Source of the DNA: Balaenoptera acutorostrata
Taxonomy: Eukaryota > Chordata > Mammalia > Artiodactyla > Balaenopteridae
Assembly (NCBI RefSeq): GCF_949987535.1
Contig: NC_080078.1
Span: 31,268,942 to 31,332,941, forward strand
Direction: 5' to 3'
DNA: 64,000 bases
Shown one piece after another: positions 32,823 through 44,055 of this stretch (its first letter is position 1; every line of letters begins with the position of its first letter). Under the pieces are notes generated by a model. It did no database searches. It was not told where the DNA came from and saw nothing but the letters and a program-made list of their open reading frames with translations. The translations under genes and the position numbers were made by a program.

Positions 32823-33630
32823 GATGCATGGAAATCTTCTGTATAAATTTCTGAATGCAAATGGGGAAACAACTTCCTTTCTTTTCATACATGTCTTTCA
32901 AACATGCATCCCGAAAGACCATTGCTGTAAACCTGTCATAATATTACAGCACCTTATCATACAGTCCTCAGTCTTTGTAATTATCAGTATATAACAGCTG
33001 TGGCAAAGAATCCAAATGACTTGCTTTAGGGGACGCCAAAGGCATCTCCCAGTGCTGTCAGAACTCCCTCAAGGGTTCTACTGGTGGAGAGATTGCCAAG
33101 GGAAAGGCACATAAAACCATGGCCTTGACCTTTCACTTGTCCCTGTTCTTTATATGGTGTCAGGAAGACGATAGTGATGAGTAAGGCCACAGAACAAGCT
33201 GAAACAGCATGGGGAGAAAGCTAGCAGCAAGGCAGGGTGTGTGGTGGGATCTAGGTGAGTAACTGAGCAGGTGGTCCACGAAGGAAGACATGTCTTGGAG
33301 GGCCAGCCCTCCAAGGACCACCTTGTCTCCCTAATCCCAATAGAGTCTTGAAAATCAGATACTTCCTTCACATGCTGTGCTCCGAAGAGTTTGCAAGAGC
33401 CCTGCAAAGGTCAAGAAATTGTAAAAGTCTTGATAGACTCTGAAAGAAAGGAAAGCATTTTAAATACCACAGAACTTGCAGTTTCTCAGAGCAATTGGAA
33501 TCCTCTCCATGGTGACACAAGACCAGCTCCAGCAGCTCCCTTCACTTGGGATGGTCTGCAGCTGTTCTGGTCTCCCTCTCTGCCTCCTTTTCTTCCTCTC
33601 CAGTTGTCAAAGCTCCTGTCCTTGCACTGA
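32823..33630. other. Unassigned non-coding sequence
   Basis: About 800 bp without a recognised repeat or gene. Confidence 0.45.
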
Positions 33631-33634
33631 GGTA

Positions 33635-33835
33635 CAGGAACCAAGTTCTCTGCATTCAGACAGACCTGGGGTCAAACCGCCGAGCCTCCACCATCTCCCC
33701 GCTGTGCATCCTCGGGTTAGTTACTTCATTTCCCTGAGCCTCAGATCCTCATTTGTAAACACGCAGAGCATAATCATGGCATCACCCTCTTGGTTTGCTG
33801 TATGGATTAGATAAAATATGGATGAAAAATCAGTC
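33635..33835 (+). repeat. MIR SINE
   Basis: 'cagacagacctggggtcaaaccgc', 'tcgggttagttacttcatttccctgagcctcagatcctcatttgtaaac' matches the MIR body. Confidence 0.8.
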
Positions 33836-33884
33836 CTTAATACATGCTAGTCTCCTAAGTACTCCCCCCAGGACAGTATTCAGT

Positions 33885-34135
33885 ATCCATAATAGTGATG
33901 ATAATCTAGTATTAAGTAACCACTATGTACTAGGCTCTGAGCTAAACACATCACAGTCTATTGTCTTATTAATTCTCACAACAGCCCTATGATACAGGTG
34001 CACTTTTAGAGTTGGGAAAACAAAGTCCCAGCAAGGTTATGTAATGTATCCAAGGACACAGATGGAAAATGACTAAGTAGGGGTTCCAACCAACCATCCG
34101 ACTCCAGACCCCTTACCCTTAGCCACTACCATCAC
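33885..34135 (+). repeat. MIR SINE
   Basis: 'accactatgtactaggctctgagctaaac', 'ttaattctcacaacagccctatgatacagg' and 'ggaaaacaaagtcccagcaaggttatgtaatg' give the sense MIR 3' two thirds. Confidence 0.82.
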
Positions 34136-34281
34136 GGTGCATAAGGAAATAGCACTCTCTTCTCTTCCCTCCTTCCTTGATTTTCTTTCTTCCTTCTGAT
34201 TTCCTCTAACCTACCTTCTTTCCCTGCGTTAACTATTGATCCAGGAGTCCTTTACACCTATAAAGCACTTTGGGATTTTTT

Positions 34282-34625
34282 AAAAGCATTCATGTAGGGC
34301 TTCCCTGGTGGCGCAGTGGTTGGGAGCCTGCCTGCTAATGCAGGGGACACGGGTTCGAGCCGTGGTCTGGGAAGATCCTACATGCCGCGGAGCAACTGGG
34401 CCCGTGCGCCACAACTGCTGAGCCTGCGCGTCTGGAGCCTGTGCCCCGCGACGGGAGGGGCCGCGATAGTGAAAGGCCCGCGCACCGCGATGAAGAGTGG
34501 CCCCCACTTGCCGCAACTGGAGAAAGCCCTCGCACAGAAACGAAGACCCAACACAGCCATAAATAAATAAATAAATTTAAAAAAAATTTTAAAAAAAATA
34601 AAAATAAAATAAAAGCATTCATGTA
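34282..34625 (+). mobile_element. CHR-type tRNA-derived SINE with 15-bp target duplication
   Basis: Full-length SINE at 34297-34610 with 'cttccctggtggcgcagtgg', 'gggttcgagccgtggtctgg', the GC-rich body and a (TAAA)n tail. Copies of AAAAGCATTCATGTA lie at 34282-34296 and 34611-34625. It is very similar to the copy at 20850, consistent with the same young subfamily. Confidence 0.95.
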
Positions 34626-34929
34626 AAGTTACGTTATTTGTAAATCATTCTACACACTTTTATGAACCATCTTCTGGCTGCCTGACACAATCTGGAGGCA
34701 ATTAGTGACATCCGAGCCCCGACAAGTCTGTCAAGCAAACAGAGCCAAACTCAAGATCCCCATTGGACAGAATTTAAATAAGAACTAAACTCAGAGAATT
34801 TGAGTCTCTAAACCACACAAGCTATGCGCAAGTTTGCAAGAATTTGCACTCTTTATAACTGACACCCGGATGCCTGGCTCTCCTCCCAGGATTTTTCACA
34901 ACAATGTCCACACAAATTAACAATAATGA

Positions 34930-35195
34930 CCTAAACAACAAGGTCAGCTAAGCTTTCTTAAGCATCAACAATGTGCAAGAACTGTTCTAGCCACTTTAAA
35001 TCCATTATTCTCCCCCAAAGAACTCCATGAGTTAAGTACTCTTTTTATCCCCATTTTACAGAAAAAAGAAACAGGCTCGGAGAGGTTAAATAGCTCATGG
35101 GTTATGTAGTTAATAAGAGGTAGACACAGCATTCAAACCCACATCTCCCTGATTCGAAAACTTATCCTTTTAACCTCTACACTCGGCCACCTCTC
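34930..35195 (+). repeat. MIR SINE
   Basis: 'ctaagctttcttaagcatcaacaatgtgcaagaactgttctagcc', 'ccccattttacagaaaaaagaaacaggctcggagaggttaaatagctc' is a well-preserved MIR. Confidence 0.85.
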
Positions 35196-35289
35196 CAAAG
35201 CAGTTAAATAAAAGATAAGACTACATCTTAGTAAGCACCAAACGAAGAGAGAGGCAATTTATATTCTGAAAATTCAAAGAGAGGAGACA

Positions 35290-36655
35290 TGAGCGAAAGA
35301 TGGCAAAGGTTGGAAACTGGCTCTGTTACCTGGGAACTTTTATTTCATCTCTAGGATCCTCAGTTTCTTCAACTGGGAAATGGAAATAATAGTACCCATC
35401 TCAGGAGGTCAGCATGAGGATGTAAGAGGATAACATATGAAAGAGCACAGAGGGGCTTGGTGCATGTTTTGACATAGAAGATTTGCACTGGAGATCCTCT
35501 CTTTGGTCTAAGGAGCAATTTTTCTTCGGGGGCTGCCTTTCCCTTCCTGTAGTTGTGAATCCAAGTCAGGGATGAAAGGAGCCCTAAGAGATGTCCGAAT
35601 ATGAAGATGTGTCATCTGACTCCCTCGGCTTGCCTGCGGGAGCAATCTGAAGGCCTCAAATAATTGTCTCGAAAGAACCAATTCAGAGAAAGTACATTAC
35701 GGGAGGCAAGAAAATTGCTTAATCCTTGGGCTGCTGAGTCCTCAATTTGCAGAAGCTCAGAATCAAAGTAATGAGGAAATAAGCACTGGAACCATTCCAA
35801 GCCGGTTCCCCTGTGAATGCCTGACTGTCAGTCACTTACAAGAAGGCTCCACCTTTCAGAGTGGAGAAGGTCTTGAGGCCACCTGGGAACAGCTACGAGG
35901 TCAGAAAAAGCAGAAATGGAGTGATAAGAGCACCTATGGGGCCAATAGAAAGACTTGGGGTCTGAGGGGGCTAAAGTCACAACTCAGCCACTCACCAGCT
36001 GTGTGACCTCCAGATAATACTCTCCACCTCTCTGGGCCTCCCTGCAAAAGGATTATGTTGCTAAAACGTAAAAAGAATCTGAGCACAGAGGGTGCCCATG
36101 GTAGGTGTTCAGTAATTATCAATGCAGCACGGTGATTAAGAGGAGAGGCTCTCAGGTCCACATCCTCTCCCACCCCTTATTAGCTATGCAACTTTGGGCA
36201 GGTCACCTGTGCCTCAGTTTCCTCATCTGTAGAAGGAAGGCAGGATCGTACCTACCTATGGATTGTTGAGGGGATTAAATGAGAAAATGGGGGTAAACAA
36301 CTTAGTAAAATGCCTAGCATATTGCAAGTAATCAATAGACAGTACTTATTACTGTTGTTGTTTTCATTAATCACTGAATCTAAATTTTAAGTCCTTTTGG
36401 TTAGTGGTTAAGCGCATGAATTTTGAGATCAGATCAACTCAGGTTTGACTCTAGGCATCACCCCTCCCTAGGTGGGTGAATAACTTAGGACAATTAATTT
36501 CTTGAGACCTTAAGTTTCCTCATCTACAGAGGTGGGGATGATATTACTATTACTACCTTGTAGGGTTACTGCGAGACTTTCATGGGACCATCTATGAGAA
36601 ACCCAGTGTCCAGGACATAGAGCTTTATAGAGGGTGGCTGTTGTTAAGAGGGGGG
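35290..36655 (+). repeat. Cluster of four diverged MIR SINEs
   Basis: Sense MIR cores are at about 35290-35470 ('gatcctcagtttcttcaactggg'), 35925-36120 ('gctgtgtgacctccagataa'), 36125-36350 ('gggcaggtcacctgtgcctcagtttcctcatctgtagaagg') and 36390-36650 ('ccttaagtttcctcatctacagagg'). All face the same way. The sequence between them is anonymous. Confidence 0.75.
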
Positions 36656-36794
36656 CCGCCCCCAGGCAATTCAGACCTCCTAGGTGAGGTTCCATAATGA
36701 GGGGAGAAGATCTCAGCGGGGTGGGGCTCAGGAAGGAGGATAGGGCTGGACCCTCTGTCCTTTGGAAAGTGACCATGTCTGCGTGCTGCATTTG

Positions 36795-36890
36795 CAATTC
36801 AGTTCAGCAAACATTTATTGAGCACTGACTGTGTGCTGGGGTACTAAGATGGAAACAAGGAGCTAGCAAGGTGTTCCCAGAAGCTCATGG
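36795..36890 (-). repeat. L2 3' end (antisense)
   Basis: 'cagcaaacatttattgagcactgactgtgtgctggggtac' is an antisense L2 terminus. Confidence 0.65.
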
Positions 36891-36939
36891 GAACAATAAG
36901 ACCATAAGGATTATGGGCAGGAGGGAAACTGGAGCACGC

Positions 36940-37545
36940 TGAGTGTCCACTAAGGGCTTGTACCATGCTGGGTGTTTTACGTACTATGACCCACTGAATT
37001 CCCATAATAACCCTTTGAGGTGGCGTGTTATTCTCCTAGGGTTGCCATAACAAAATGTCACAACATGGGTGGCTCACATGACATATATTTATTTTCTCAC
37101 AGTTCTGGAGGCTGGAAGTCCAAGATCAAGGCATTGACAGTGTTGGTTTCTCCTGAAGCATCTCTTCTTGGCTTGCAGATGGCCACCTTCTTGTTGTGAC
37201 CTTGTCTTTTCTCAGTGTGTTCACATTCCTAGTGTCTACTGTATCCATATTTCCTCTTCTTAAAAGGATACCAGTCCGATTGGATTAGGGCCCACCCATA
37301 TGACCTTGTTTAACCGTACTTACATCTTTGAAGGCCCTATCTCCAAATACAATCACAATCTGAGATGCTGGGGGTTGGGACTTCAACATATGAATTTAGG
37401 GGGATACATATATATGTCATAAGAGGTTAGAAGTACTATTATTTCCCCATTTTACAGATTGAAAACAGTCTTGGAGATGCATAAGAACTTGCATCCAGTC
37501 ACATGGCTGGAAGTCACAGCCAGGTCTTTATCATTTCAACTCTTG
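36940..37545 (+). repeat. MIR SINE split by an MLT1 LTR
   Basis: The left part (36940-37032) has 'tgctgggtgttttacgtac', 'cataataaccctttgaggtgg'. The right part (37425-37545) has 'tattatttccccattttacagattgaaaac' and 'gcatccagtcacatggctggaagtcac'. An antisense MLT1 LTR sits between. Confidence 0.75.
37033..37424 (-). mobile_element. MLT1-type MaLR solo LTR (antisense)
   Basis: Reverse complement of the MLT1 pattern: 'gggttgccataacaaaatgtcac', 'ttttctcacagttctggaggctggaagtccaagatcaagg', 'cttggcttgcagatggcc', 'ggattagggcccaccca', 'ggccctatctccaaatacaatcac' and 'gggacttcaacatatgaattt'. It is inserted in a MIR, so it is younger than that MIR. Confidence 0.88.
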
Positions 37546-37955
37546 AGTTTGTTCTTTACATTCCTGACACTGCCCAAGTATGAAGGTTAAGGGGACAAAT
37601 ATCCTAACAGATGTGCAAATAGCTGTGATTTGAAGGGACCTGAAGAGCATTTCTTTTCCCCCGTGGCTGGGCACAGAGCCTAAAATACTTCTATGAGTGC
37701 ACTTATAGGGATATCTGAGTTCACTTGGTTTTATCCCAAAGGAGTTACCAGAGGTCTGTCCTTGATTACCTCCACTGGCATGGAGCTCATTTCCTCACAA
37801 GATATAAGGTCTATATCTTATCCCAGAGACCCCAGAGAAATTATAGCATTTAAGTAGGAAACTTACCAACATATTAGCAGGTTCTCACTCATCAACCCCC
37901 TACATCTCATTAAGTAGCAGAACATTGTCACCTATCCGGGAAATGTGGCCAAAAG
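37546..37955. other. Unassigned non-coding sequence
   Basis: No gene or repeat recognised. Confidence 0.4.
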
Positions 37956-37974
37956 ATTTCACAAAACTGACCAT

Positions 37975-38610
37975 CAAACCCTCCTCATGTGAGAAAGAGC
38001 AAGTGGTTGGGAGCCAGAACCACTTAGGTCTGAATCCTGGTTTTGCCACTTAGTAGAAAATTCCCATGACCCTATTGATGGGAATGTAAAATGATGCAGC
38101 CTCTGTGGAAAACAGTATGGCAGTTCTTAAAAAATAAAATAAAATAAAAACAGAACTACCATATGACCTAGCAATTCCACTTCTGAGTATATACCCCAAA
38201 GAATTGAAAGCACTGTATCAAAAAGATATTTGTACACCCATAACAACATTATTCACAATAGCCAAAAGATGGAAGCAACCCAAGTGTCCATCGACAGAAG
38301 AGCGGATAAATAGACCATGGCATGTACATGCAGTGGAATATTATTAAGCCTCAAAAAGGAAGGAAATTCTGACACATGCTACAGCATGGACAAATCTTGA
38401 GGCCATAATGCTAAGTGAAATAAGCCAGTCACAAAAAGACAAATACTGTATGATTCTACTTCTTAAATACAAAGTTGAGGGAAAAAAATCCCATGACCTT
38501 CCTAAGTCTCAGTTTTCTCACCTGCAGAAAGGAGCCTTGGAGTCATGGAATGGGAGATTGAACTAAATGACCTGCTGGAGTTAAAGAACTTGGCGGAGAG
38601 GGGATAATTT
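37975..38610 (+). repeat. MIR SINE split by an L1 fragment
   Basis: 'gaaccacttaggtctgaatcctggttttgccacttag' before the insertion joins 'tgaccttcctaagtctcagttttctcacctgcag' after it as one MIR. Confidence 0.8.
38062..38498 (+). mobile_element. Internal L1 fragment with 10-bp target duplication
   Basis: The insert (38072-38488) is L1 ORF2 sequence: 'gatgggaatgtaaaatgatgc', 'ggaaaacagtatggcagttc', 'atgacctagcaattccac', 'caagtgtccatcgacag' and 'agccagtcacaaaaagac'. It stops before the normal L1 3' UTR and ends 'gagggaaaaaaa'. TCCCATGACC flanks it at 38062-38071 and 38489-38498. Both ends of the L1 are missing. Confidence 0.85.
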
Positions 38611-38627
38611 CCCCTCCCCCACCACGC

Positions 38628-38628
38628 A

Positions 38629-38661
<33 letters not shown>
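38628..38661 (+). repeat. (TC)n microsatellite
   Basis: About 17 TC units with one TT interruption; the pyrimidine bias continues to about 38685. Confidence 0.93.
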
Positions 38662-38663
<2 letters not shown>

Positions 38664-39200
38664 CTCTTTCCCTCCCTTCTCTCCGCATCCCAGACACCCT
38701 CTGCCAGAGCTTCTTGGCTCACACCATGCATGTATATTTCCTCTGTCATCGATCATTTCTCTACCTTTTACTCTCCTACTCTCCGATGCTATCTGAACTC
38801 TCTGTTGCTTGGCTGGCAGAGAGTCATCTTAATCTCTCCATCATCGGTACCTGGGCTGAGATTTGAATTATGGCAAGCGAGTACAAGCAGAAAGGATCAA
38901 AATCACAGGGCTTTGAGGGAAGGTTTTATTTTTTATCATGTGACAAGGACAGCCATTTGAAATGAAGCTAGGAATATTTTTTAAATTCTATCCACAGAGA
39001 TACGAAAATTGATTTAGTGTCCAATTAAAACCCCGTAGGTTCAAAGTCCTCCTATGGATGGGGAAGGTTTACAGATGTGTATTTAATGCATAATTCATGC
39101 GAAAGTGGTATGATTTATTTATGTGTATCTGGGAGGATGGGCTGAGCGGAAGCTACTTTAAACGAATAGTTTTACGGCCTTGAAAAATAAAAGAGGCTCC
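38662..39200. other. Unassigned single-copy sequence
   Basis: No repeat recognised. The part 39000-39180 holds several TAAT/ATTA words ('gatttagtgtccaattaaaac', 'aatgcataattcatgc') and runs directly into the left arm of an inverted repeat. Confidence 0.4.
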
Positions 39201-39430
39201 ATTTATACATTCATAATTAAAGGGCCGCCGATGACTGAGGATAATGCAGGCATGACGCAGCCTGTCCACGTGGTTTGTGAGGAATGGATCTTCTGGATTC
39301 CTAGCGGTTCTGAGAATGGCCCTGGAGGGCTCCCAGGCTCCCAGGTGACCAAGTGGCATCACACGGAGCTTTGCTGGAGTCTCTTTACCAAAAACACTGG
39401 GAGGTAATTTCAGAATCTGAAGCAGGAAAG
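39201..39430 (+). repeat. Diverged inverted repeat, left arm
   Basis: It aligns with the reverse complement of 40015-40246. Best-matched blocks are 'gcggttctgagaatggcc', 'ctcccaggctcccaggtgacc' and 'ctctttaccaaaaacactgg'. I estimate about three quarters identity by eye, with small gaps. Short peptides read from the two arms also match (TELCWSLFTKNTGR here, TEPCWNLFTKNTGR opposite). This may be coincidence of nucleotide similarity. Confidence 0.85.
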
Positions 39431-40014
39431 TCCACTGGTTAGAGGTTAGGTCTGCAGGTGGGGATAACATCAGTGCCTGGACCTCACGGGACAACGTGGG
39501 GAAGATGCCAGCAGGCAGCCAGCACTCGGTACATGTGGCATAGAACTTGGAAACCTGGCAGCCACGTGGCAGCGCCGGCAGCGCCGGCAGCACTGCCCCT
39601 CCCCCCACCTTCACAGCATCACCGTCAAGAGCACTGAACACATACCTGGATGTAAGCAAGTTCTTGACCCTGAGCCCGACATTGAACTTCCCTCAGTGCC
39701 AAGTTTACTTATCTGTCAAGTGGGGTAATAATAGCAATGATCTCATAGGATAATTGCAAGGATTAAAATAGGAGCATATGTCTTAATTTGGGTCCCACTA
39801 CATCACTGTTAGTATCCCCCCTTAGCAGATGGGTAAGGGGATCTCATGTCCCAGTCAATACCATGATTCTGGCATAATTTAACAGTGTCCCATTCATGCC
39901 CCCTGTGTCCCTGTTCAGATAATTAATCATATGATTGTCCTCCAGAGAAGAAAATCGAGGTGAGAGAAGTAACTTGCCCCAAATTACACGATAAGGCCTG
40001 ACGTTCAACTCCAT
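39431..40014. other. Spacer of the diverged inverted repeat
   Basis: About 584 bp. It includes a small GC tandem (GGCAGCGCC-like, near 39570-39595) and a weak MIR-like block near 39655-39780. Confidence 0.4.
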
Positions 40015-40246
40015 TCCTTTCTGCTTCCAGTTTGGAAATGACCTCCCAGTGTTCTTGGTAAAGAGGTTCCAGCAGGGCTCTGTGCAGTGCCGGTCACCCG
40101 GAAGCCTGGGAGCCATGCAAGGCCATCCTCAGAACCACTGGGGTTCTCGAAGCTTCACTCCTCACACGCCACATAGGTGGGCTGAGCCATGTCTACATTA
40201 TGCTCAGACACTAGTCACCCTTCCATTCAATTGTGAACATAAATAC
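40015..40246 (-). repeat. Diverged inverted repeat, right arm
   Basis: Reverse complement partner of 39201-39430. Plus-strand words 'acctcccagtgttcttggtaaagagg' and 'agcctgggagccatgcaaggcc' pair with 'ctctttaccaaaaacactgggaggt' and 'ggccctggagggctcccaggct' of the left arm. Confidence 0.85.
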
Positions 40247-40554
40247 AACCGCCATCCCTCACCTGTTGAGGATTGTTCCTGGGGCGTTAAATCTCCAGCA
40301 TATTTGCCCACAAAAGGCACAGGCCAAGGATGCCCCAGCGGGTGGACAGAGAAGTACCCCAGGGCACCAGAGGAAACCGTCAGGATACACGGGAGCCGAG
40401 ACCCCAGCCGAGGCCGAGGGGTGCGTGCAGGGCGCCTCCAGCATCTGCTACAACAGGTCCAGTGGCAGCACCTGTAGTCCAGCTGTTGTAGCTCCCCAGG
40501 AAGTACCTGTGATCTGAGCTACTGTCCTAAGTATTCCCTAAGCCAGCATTTATC

Positions 40555-40800
40555 TCACGTGATCCAGGGAGACCGTGGCCTGAGATGATGTTGAAGGGAG
40601 AGCAAAGCCTGGGAGGGCATTGATGGAGCTTCTGAGTTTATCCCAAGGGCAGCGGGGAGCAACTGATGGGTAAGCCGTGACTGCACATGATCTGAGAGCA
40701 CTTTCAAGCAATCGCTCCGGCTGCCGCATTGCAAAAAGCAGAAGCCCTGGGGATGATCAGTACTCATCGAAGTGAGGAGGAGCAAGGAAGAGGAAGGTGG
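40555..40800 (-). repeat. L2 LINE fragment (antisense)
   Basis: 'gagtttatcccaagggcagcggggagcaactgatggg', 'gcacatgatctgagagcactttcaagcaatcgctccggctgccgc' match the reverse complement of L2 coding sequence. Confidence 0.7.
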
Positions 40801-41024
40801 CCAGGCAGGGGATTGGCATGTGTGAAAGCTCTGCCTCTCCATCACTACAGAACCTCATACCTGGGAGACCAGAGAACACACACAACCCCAAGGGGCCCAG
40901 GGTTCAAGGGCGGGGAGCACCTGGAGATGGTCCACGGGCAGTCACATCTCCATGGCAACACACTCGCCTTCCTGGGGCCCAAAAATCAGGAGGATGAGTT
41001 TGGACCTTCCAGTACCTTCTGGAG

Positions 41025-41180
41025 AATCATTCATTCATTCATTCATTTGTTCGTTTGTTCATCCGATAAATATTCACTGAGCTTCTCCTAGGTCCCAAGC
41101 CCCATGAAAATTCTGGGGATACAATGACAAACTGAACGCATAAGGTGTGTCCTCACAGAGCTCATAGCCAGCCTTCACGT
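41025..41180 (-). repeat. L2 3' end (antisense)
   Basis: 'attcattcattcattcattt' then 'tcactgagcttctcctaggtcc' and 'ggggatacaatgac' form an antisense L2 3' end with its terminal tetramer run. Confidence 0.72.
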
Positions 41181-42655
41181 CCCCACTGACGACAAGCCCA
41201 TCTTCTAGGCCAGGATCCTGGAAGCTCCCGGGAGAGAGGGGGAAAGTCAGCCGCTTTGGGAACAAACTCCTGGTGCCTTTAATAGACTTCCCTGTGCTTC
41301 CTGAGGCTCCAGCAGCCTATGCTGCTGACCCAGCACTTTTTCCAGAAAGGGACAAAGTCTGAGCAGGGGCCTGAATGTCACGTGTCCATTCAAAGGGCTC
41401 AGCACACGCGCCTGCTCCTGGAAATAATCAGTCAAGTCCCAGGCAGCATTCAGCCTGGTGAGGATGCAGAATCAAACTGCCACAAGGAAAACAAAGCAGC
41501 GCGTGCTGGTTGGTTGCCTGAGCGTTCTCGGTGCAAATTCAAAACAGCTTTGCTCAGACCTCTGCTTCATTGCGTTCAGGCTTTCCGCCTTCAAAAGCAA
41601 GGCGGTTCCTTTGTTTGCAGACTTGGAGGCTTTTTCAGGAGCCAAATCTACTGTCAGCTCCTCGGCGATTAGAGGCTCTGCAAAGGCCGCTGAACTCCTG
41701 GAGGATTATTGCTTCCTCTGAATTTCCCAGACCTCAAGACTGCTCAGAATTCACACGTTGTCTCTTTTTATCTATTAGCTTCTTCTCAAATGTTCTTGAT
41801 ATCAGAAGAATCACAGTAATATGACAATGTCATCAATGACCGTTCGTTGAGACGCTAGTATGTGCTACGCTCTATGCCAGTCATCTGGGGCTCTTGACCG
41901 CTCTTAGTCCCCCTAACTCCCCTGTAAGGCTGGCGCTGCTGGTGGACGCTGTGTGTGCCACCCAGATCTCTCCTTCAGGACTGAGGCATACACGCCTCCA
42001 GCTACTGGGGGTATTAATGGCCAAGCTCTTCCCCAGGAATCACACGTACCGCCAGATGGAAGAGAGCGACCTTATCCCTGGGGGCAGCCTGTGTCCACTG
42101 CCTGGCCCAGCCCTCCTGCCTCCAGGTGGGGCAGCTCTGCAGGGTCATTCCGGCTCCAAGTAGCTGATGATGTTACCAAACCAGACCTGAAGTCCACTTG
42201 CCCACGCACAGTAAAGCCAATCTACGGACACCGGGTGGAAGGAAAGTGCAGCATTTGCTGGAAAGGCGTCATACAAGGAGAAGGGGTGGCTCAAAACCCC
42301 TCAACTCCCTGAAAGTTTTCAGCAAAGCATTTTTTAAGGCCAGATGAAGGAGGAGCATCTCAGGGTAAGGGATCGGCTCGTGCGCAATTCTGAGTGGCTG
42401 ATGGGGAGGTAACAGGGCAGTGTCACGGGGGTTAACATTATCAATCCTTAGGCGCCAGTAGGTCTGGGGGCTGTGTGCTCATGATCATCAAGTAGTTAAT
42501 TTCTTCCATTTGGTGGTGGTTTTAGCACATGTAAAACAACTCAGGAAATATGCGTCAGATACTATTATCTGATACTTCAGAGAAGAGCTAAAGCAGAGGG
42601 TATGGGGGAGGGGTCTGCCCTGGGAAAGCCCCACAGGGTCCTGCTCAGTTACGGT
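41181..42655. other. Unassigned non-coding sequence
   Basis: Nearly 1.5 kb of GC-moderate sequence without a recognised gene or repeat. Several short open frames overlap on both strands and share no known motif. Confidence 0.4.
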
Positions 42656-42659
42656 GACC

Positions 42660-42800
42660 GTAATCTCCTGAGGTACCGGTCGCAGCCGCCTAACAGTTCA
42701 ACTCTTCCTGCTGCCAGATCCTGCTTCCTTTAACCCCCAGCAAGTGTTGAGCCCTAAAATTCTCCCCAGTAAATCTCCAGGCAAATCTCCACCTCAGAGT
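42660..42800 (-). repeat. Possible ERVL-type LTR fragment (antisense)
   Basis: 'ccagtaaatctccaggcaaatctccacctcagag' resembles, in reverse, the segment at 22810-22860. Family is not assigned. Confidence 0.35.
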
Positions 42801-42829
42801 CTGTTTCCTAGGGAACCGGATCCTCTTAT

Positions 42830-42910
42830 TATATCTATTCTGCACAAAAGAAAGCAGAAGCTCAGAGAGGTGGTACGATTTGTCCAAGGCCACACAGCCA
42901 GGAAGGATAC
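42830..42910 (+). repeat. MIR SINE fragment
   Basis: 'agcagaagctcagagaggtggtacgatttgtccaaggccacacagccagg' is a clear MIR 3' piece. Confidence 0.75.
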
Positions 42911-43690
42911 ATGGTGCTTGGGGTACTGGACCCCAACTTCAAAACTCCTTCAAAGGGCTCCATCCTCTCGCTGGAATCCACTCCTTTCCGTCTTATTCCA
43001 ATGAATGCTGGTTCAAAGGCCCATGAGTTCCCTCCAATGAATCTCCTTAATGCATCCCTCCTCCTTCCTAGCACTTCTGCTGAAAGAGCAAAACAGGGAT
43101 GCCCTTTCTAACTCTCCTGGCCATCGGGTTATCAAGACAGATGCTTGGCAGACAGGAAATAATGTCAAAATCAGGTTCAGAAATGCTCTGCAAGCCTCGG
43201 GGACAAACCGGTCAAAAAAATTTATTTTTTCCAAATCAAATTGAATCAGACTCTGAGTTCCATTTGCCGAGGTAGTGAGAAATAAAGTCTTGGTCATGTT
43301 TTGCTGTCCCTCCACTCTGTGAAATCCTCCAAGTTACTTGGTGCCCAGAGAATGGAGGAGAGGCATGGACCTGAGAAGGACATGGGTTTTAGAACCAGTG
43401 CCAATTTTTTTGTTTTGTGATGCCCGTTGAACCCAGTTTTCAGTGACCTTTGGATGCTGATGCCTCAACGGGCTCAAAGCAGCCGTCGCCAGAGGTCCCC
43501 TCTCACAGACCGCAAGTCCGGCCACAAAGGCTCTCAACACTTCTCTCATCTTTCACCCTTGCACAGGCAACCTGAGAGGGTCACAGACCTTCACCACCCA
43601 CGGAATTGCCCTCAAACCCCATTCCCTCTCTCACCCAGGGGCACCAACCCCATCACTATCCCCAGAGCCACTTCCATCTCACCCAATCCT
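42911..43690. other. Unassigned non-coding sequence
   Basis: No gene or repeat recognised. Confidence 0.4.
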
Positions 43691-43691
43691 T

Positions 43692-44052
43692 AAGACTTTT
43701 TCCCTTTTAGGGACTTTCCTGGTGGCCCAGTGGTAAAGAATCTGCCTTCCAGTGCAGGGGACGTGGGTTCAATCCTTGGTCAGGGAACTAAGATCCCTGC
43801 CGCGCCACAACTACTGAGCTCGTGTGCCTCAACGAGAGAGCCCGTGTGCCGCAAACTACAGAGCCCATGAGCCCTGGAACCCACGCACCACAATTGCAGA
43901 GTCCACATGCCCTGGATCCCGCATGCCACACCTAGAGAGAAGCCCACACGCCACAACAAAAGATCCTGCACGCCACAACTAAGACCCGATGTAGCCAAAA
44001 AAATAAAGAAAATAAATAAATATTTTTTTGAAAAAAGACTTTTTCCCTTTTA
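43692..44052 (+). mobile_element. CHR-type SINE, older copy, 18-bp target duplication
   Basis: The SINE (43710-44034) begins 'ggactttcctggtggcccag', has 'gggttcaatccttggtcagg' in the B-box region and a body that differs from the copies at 20850 and 34297. AAGACTTTTTCCCTTTTA flanks it at 43692-43709 and 44035-44052. It belongs to a different, more diverged subfamily. Confidence 0.93.
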
Positions 44053-44055
44053 AAA

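Noticed and set aside
39153..39659. 168-codon open frame on the minus strand
   Set aside because: It has no domain, covers one arm of an inverted repeat plus anonymous spacer, and reads the strand opposite to the peptide shared by the arms. Chance is the better explanation in this GC-moderate stretch.
40360..40450. CpG island or promoter
   Set aside because: The CpG-rich part is under 100 bp and has no initiator, TATA or transcript evidence.
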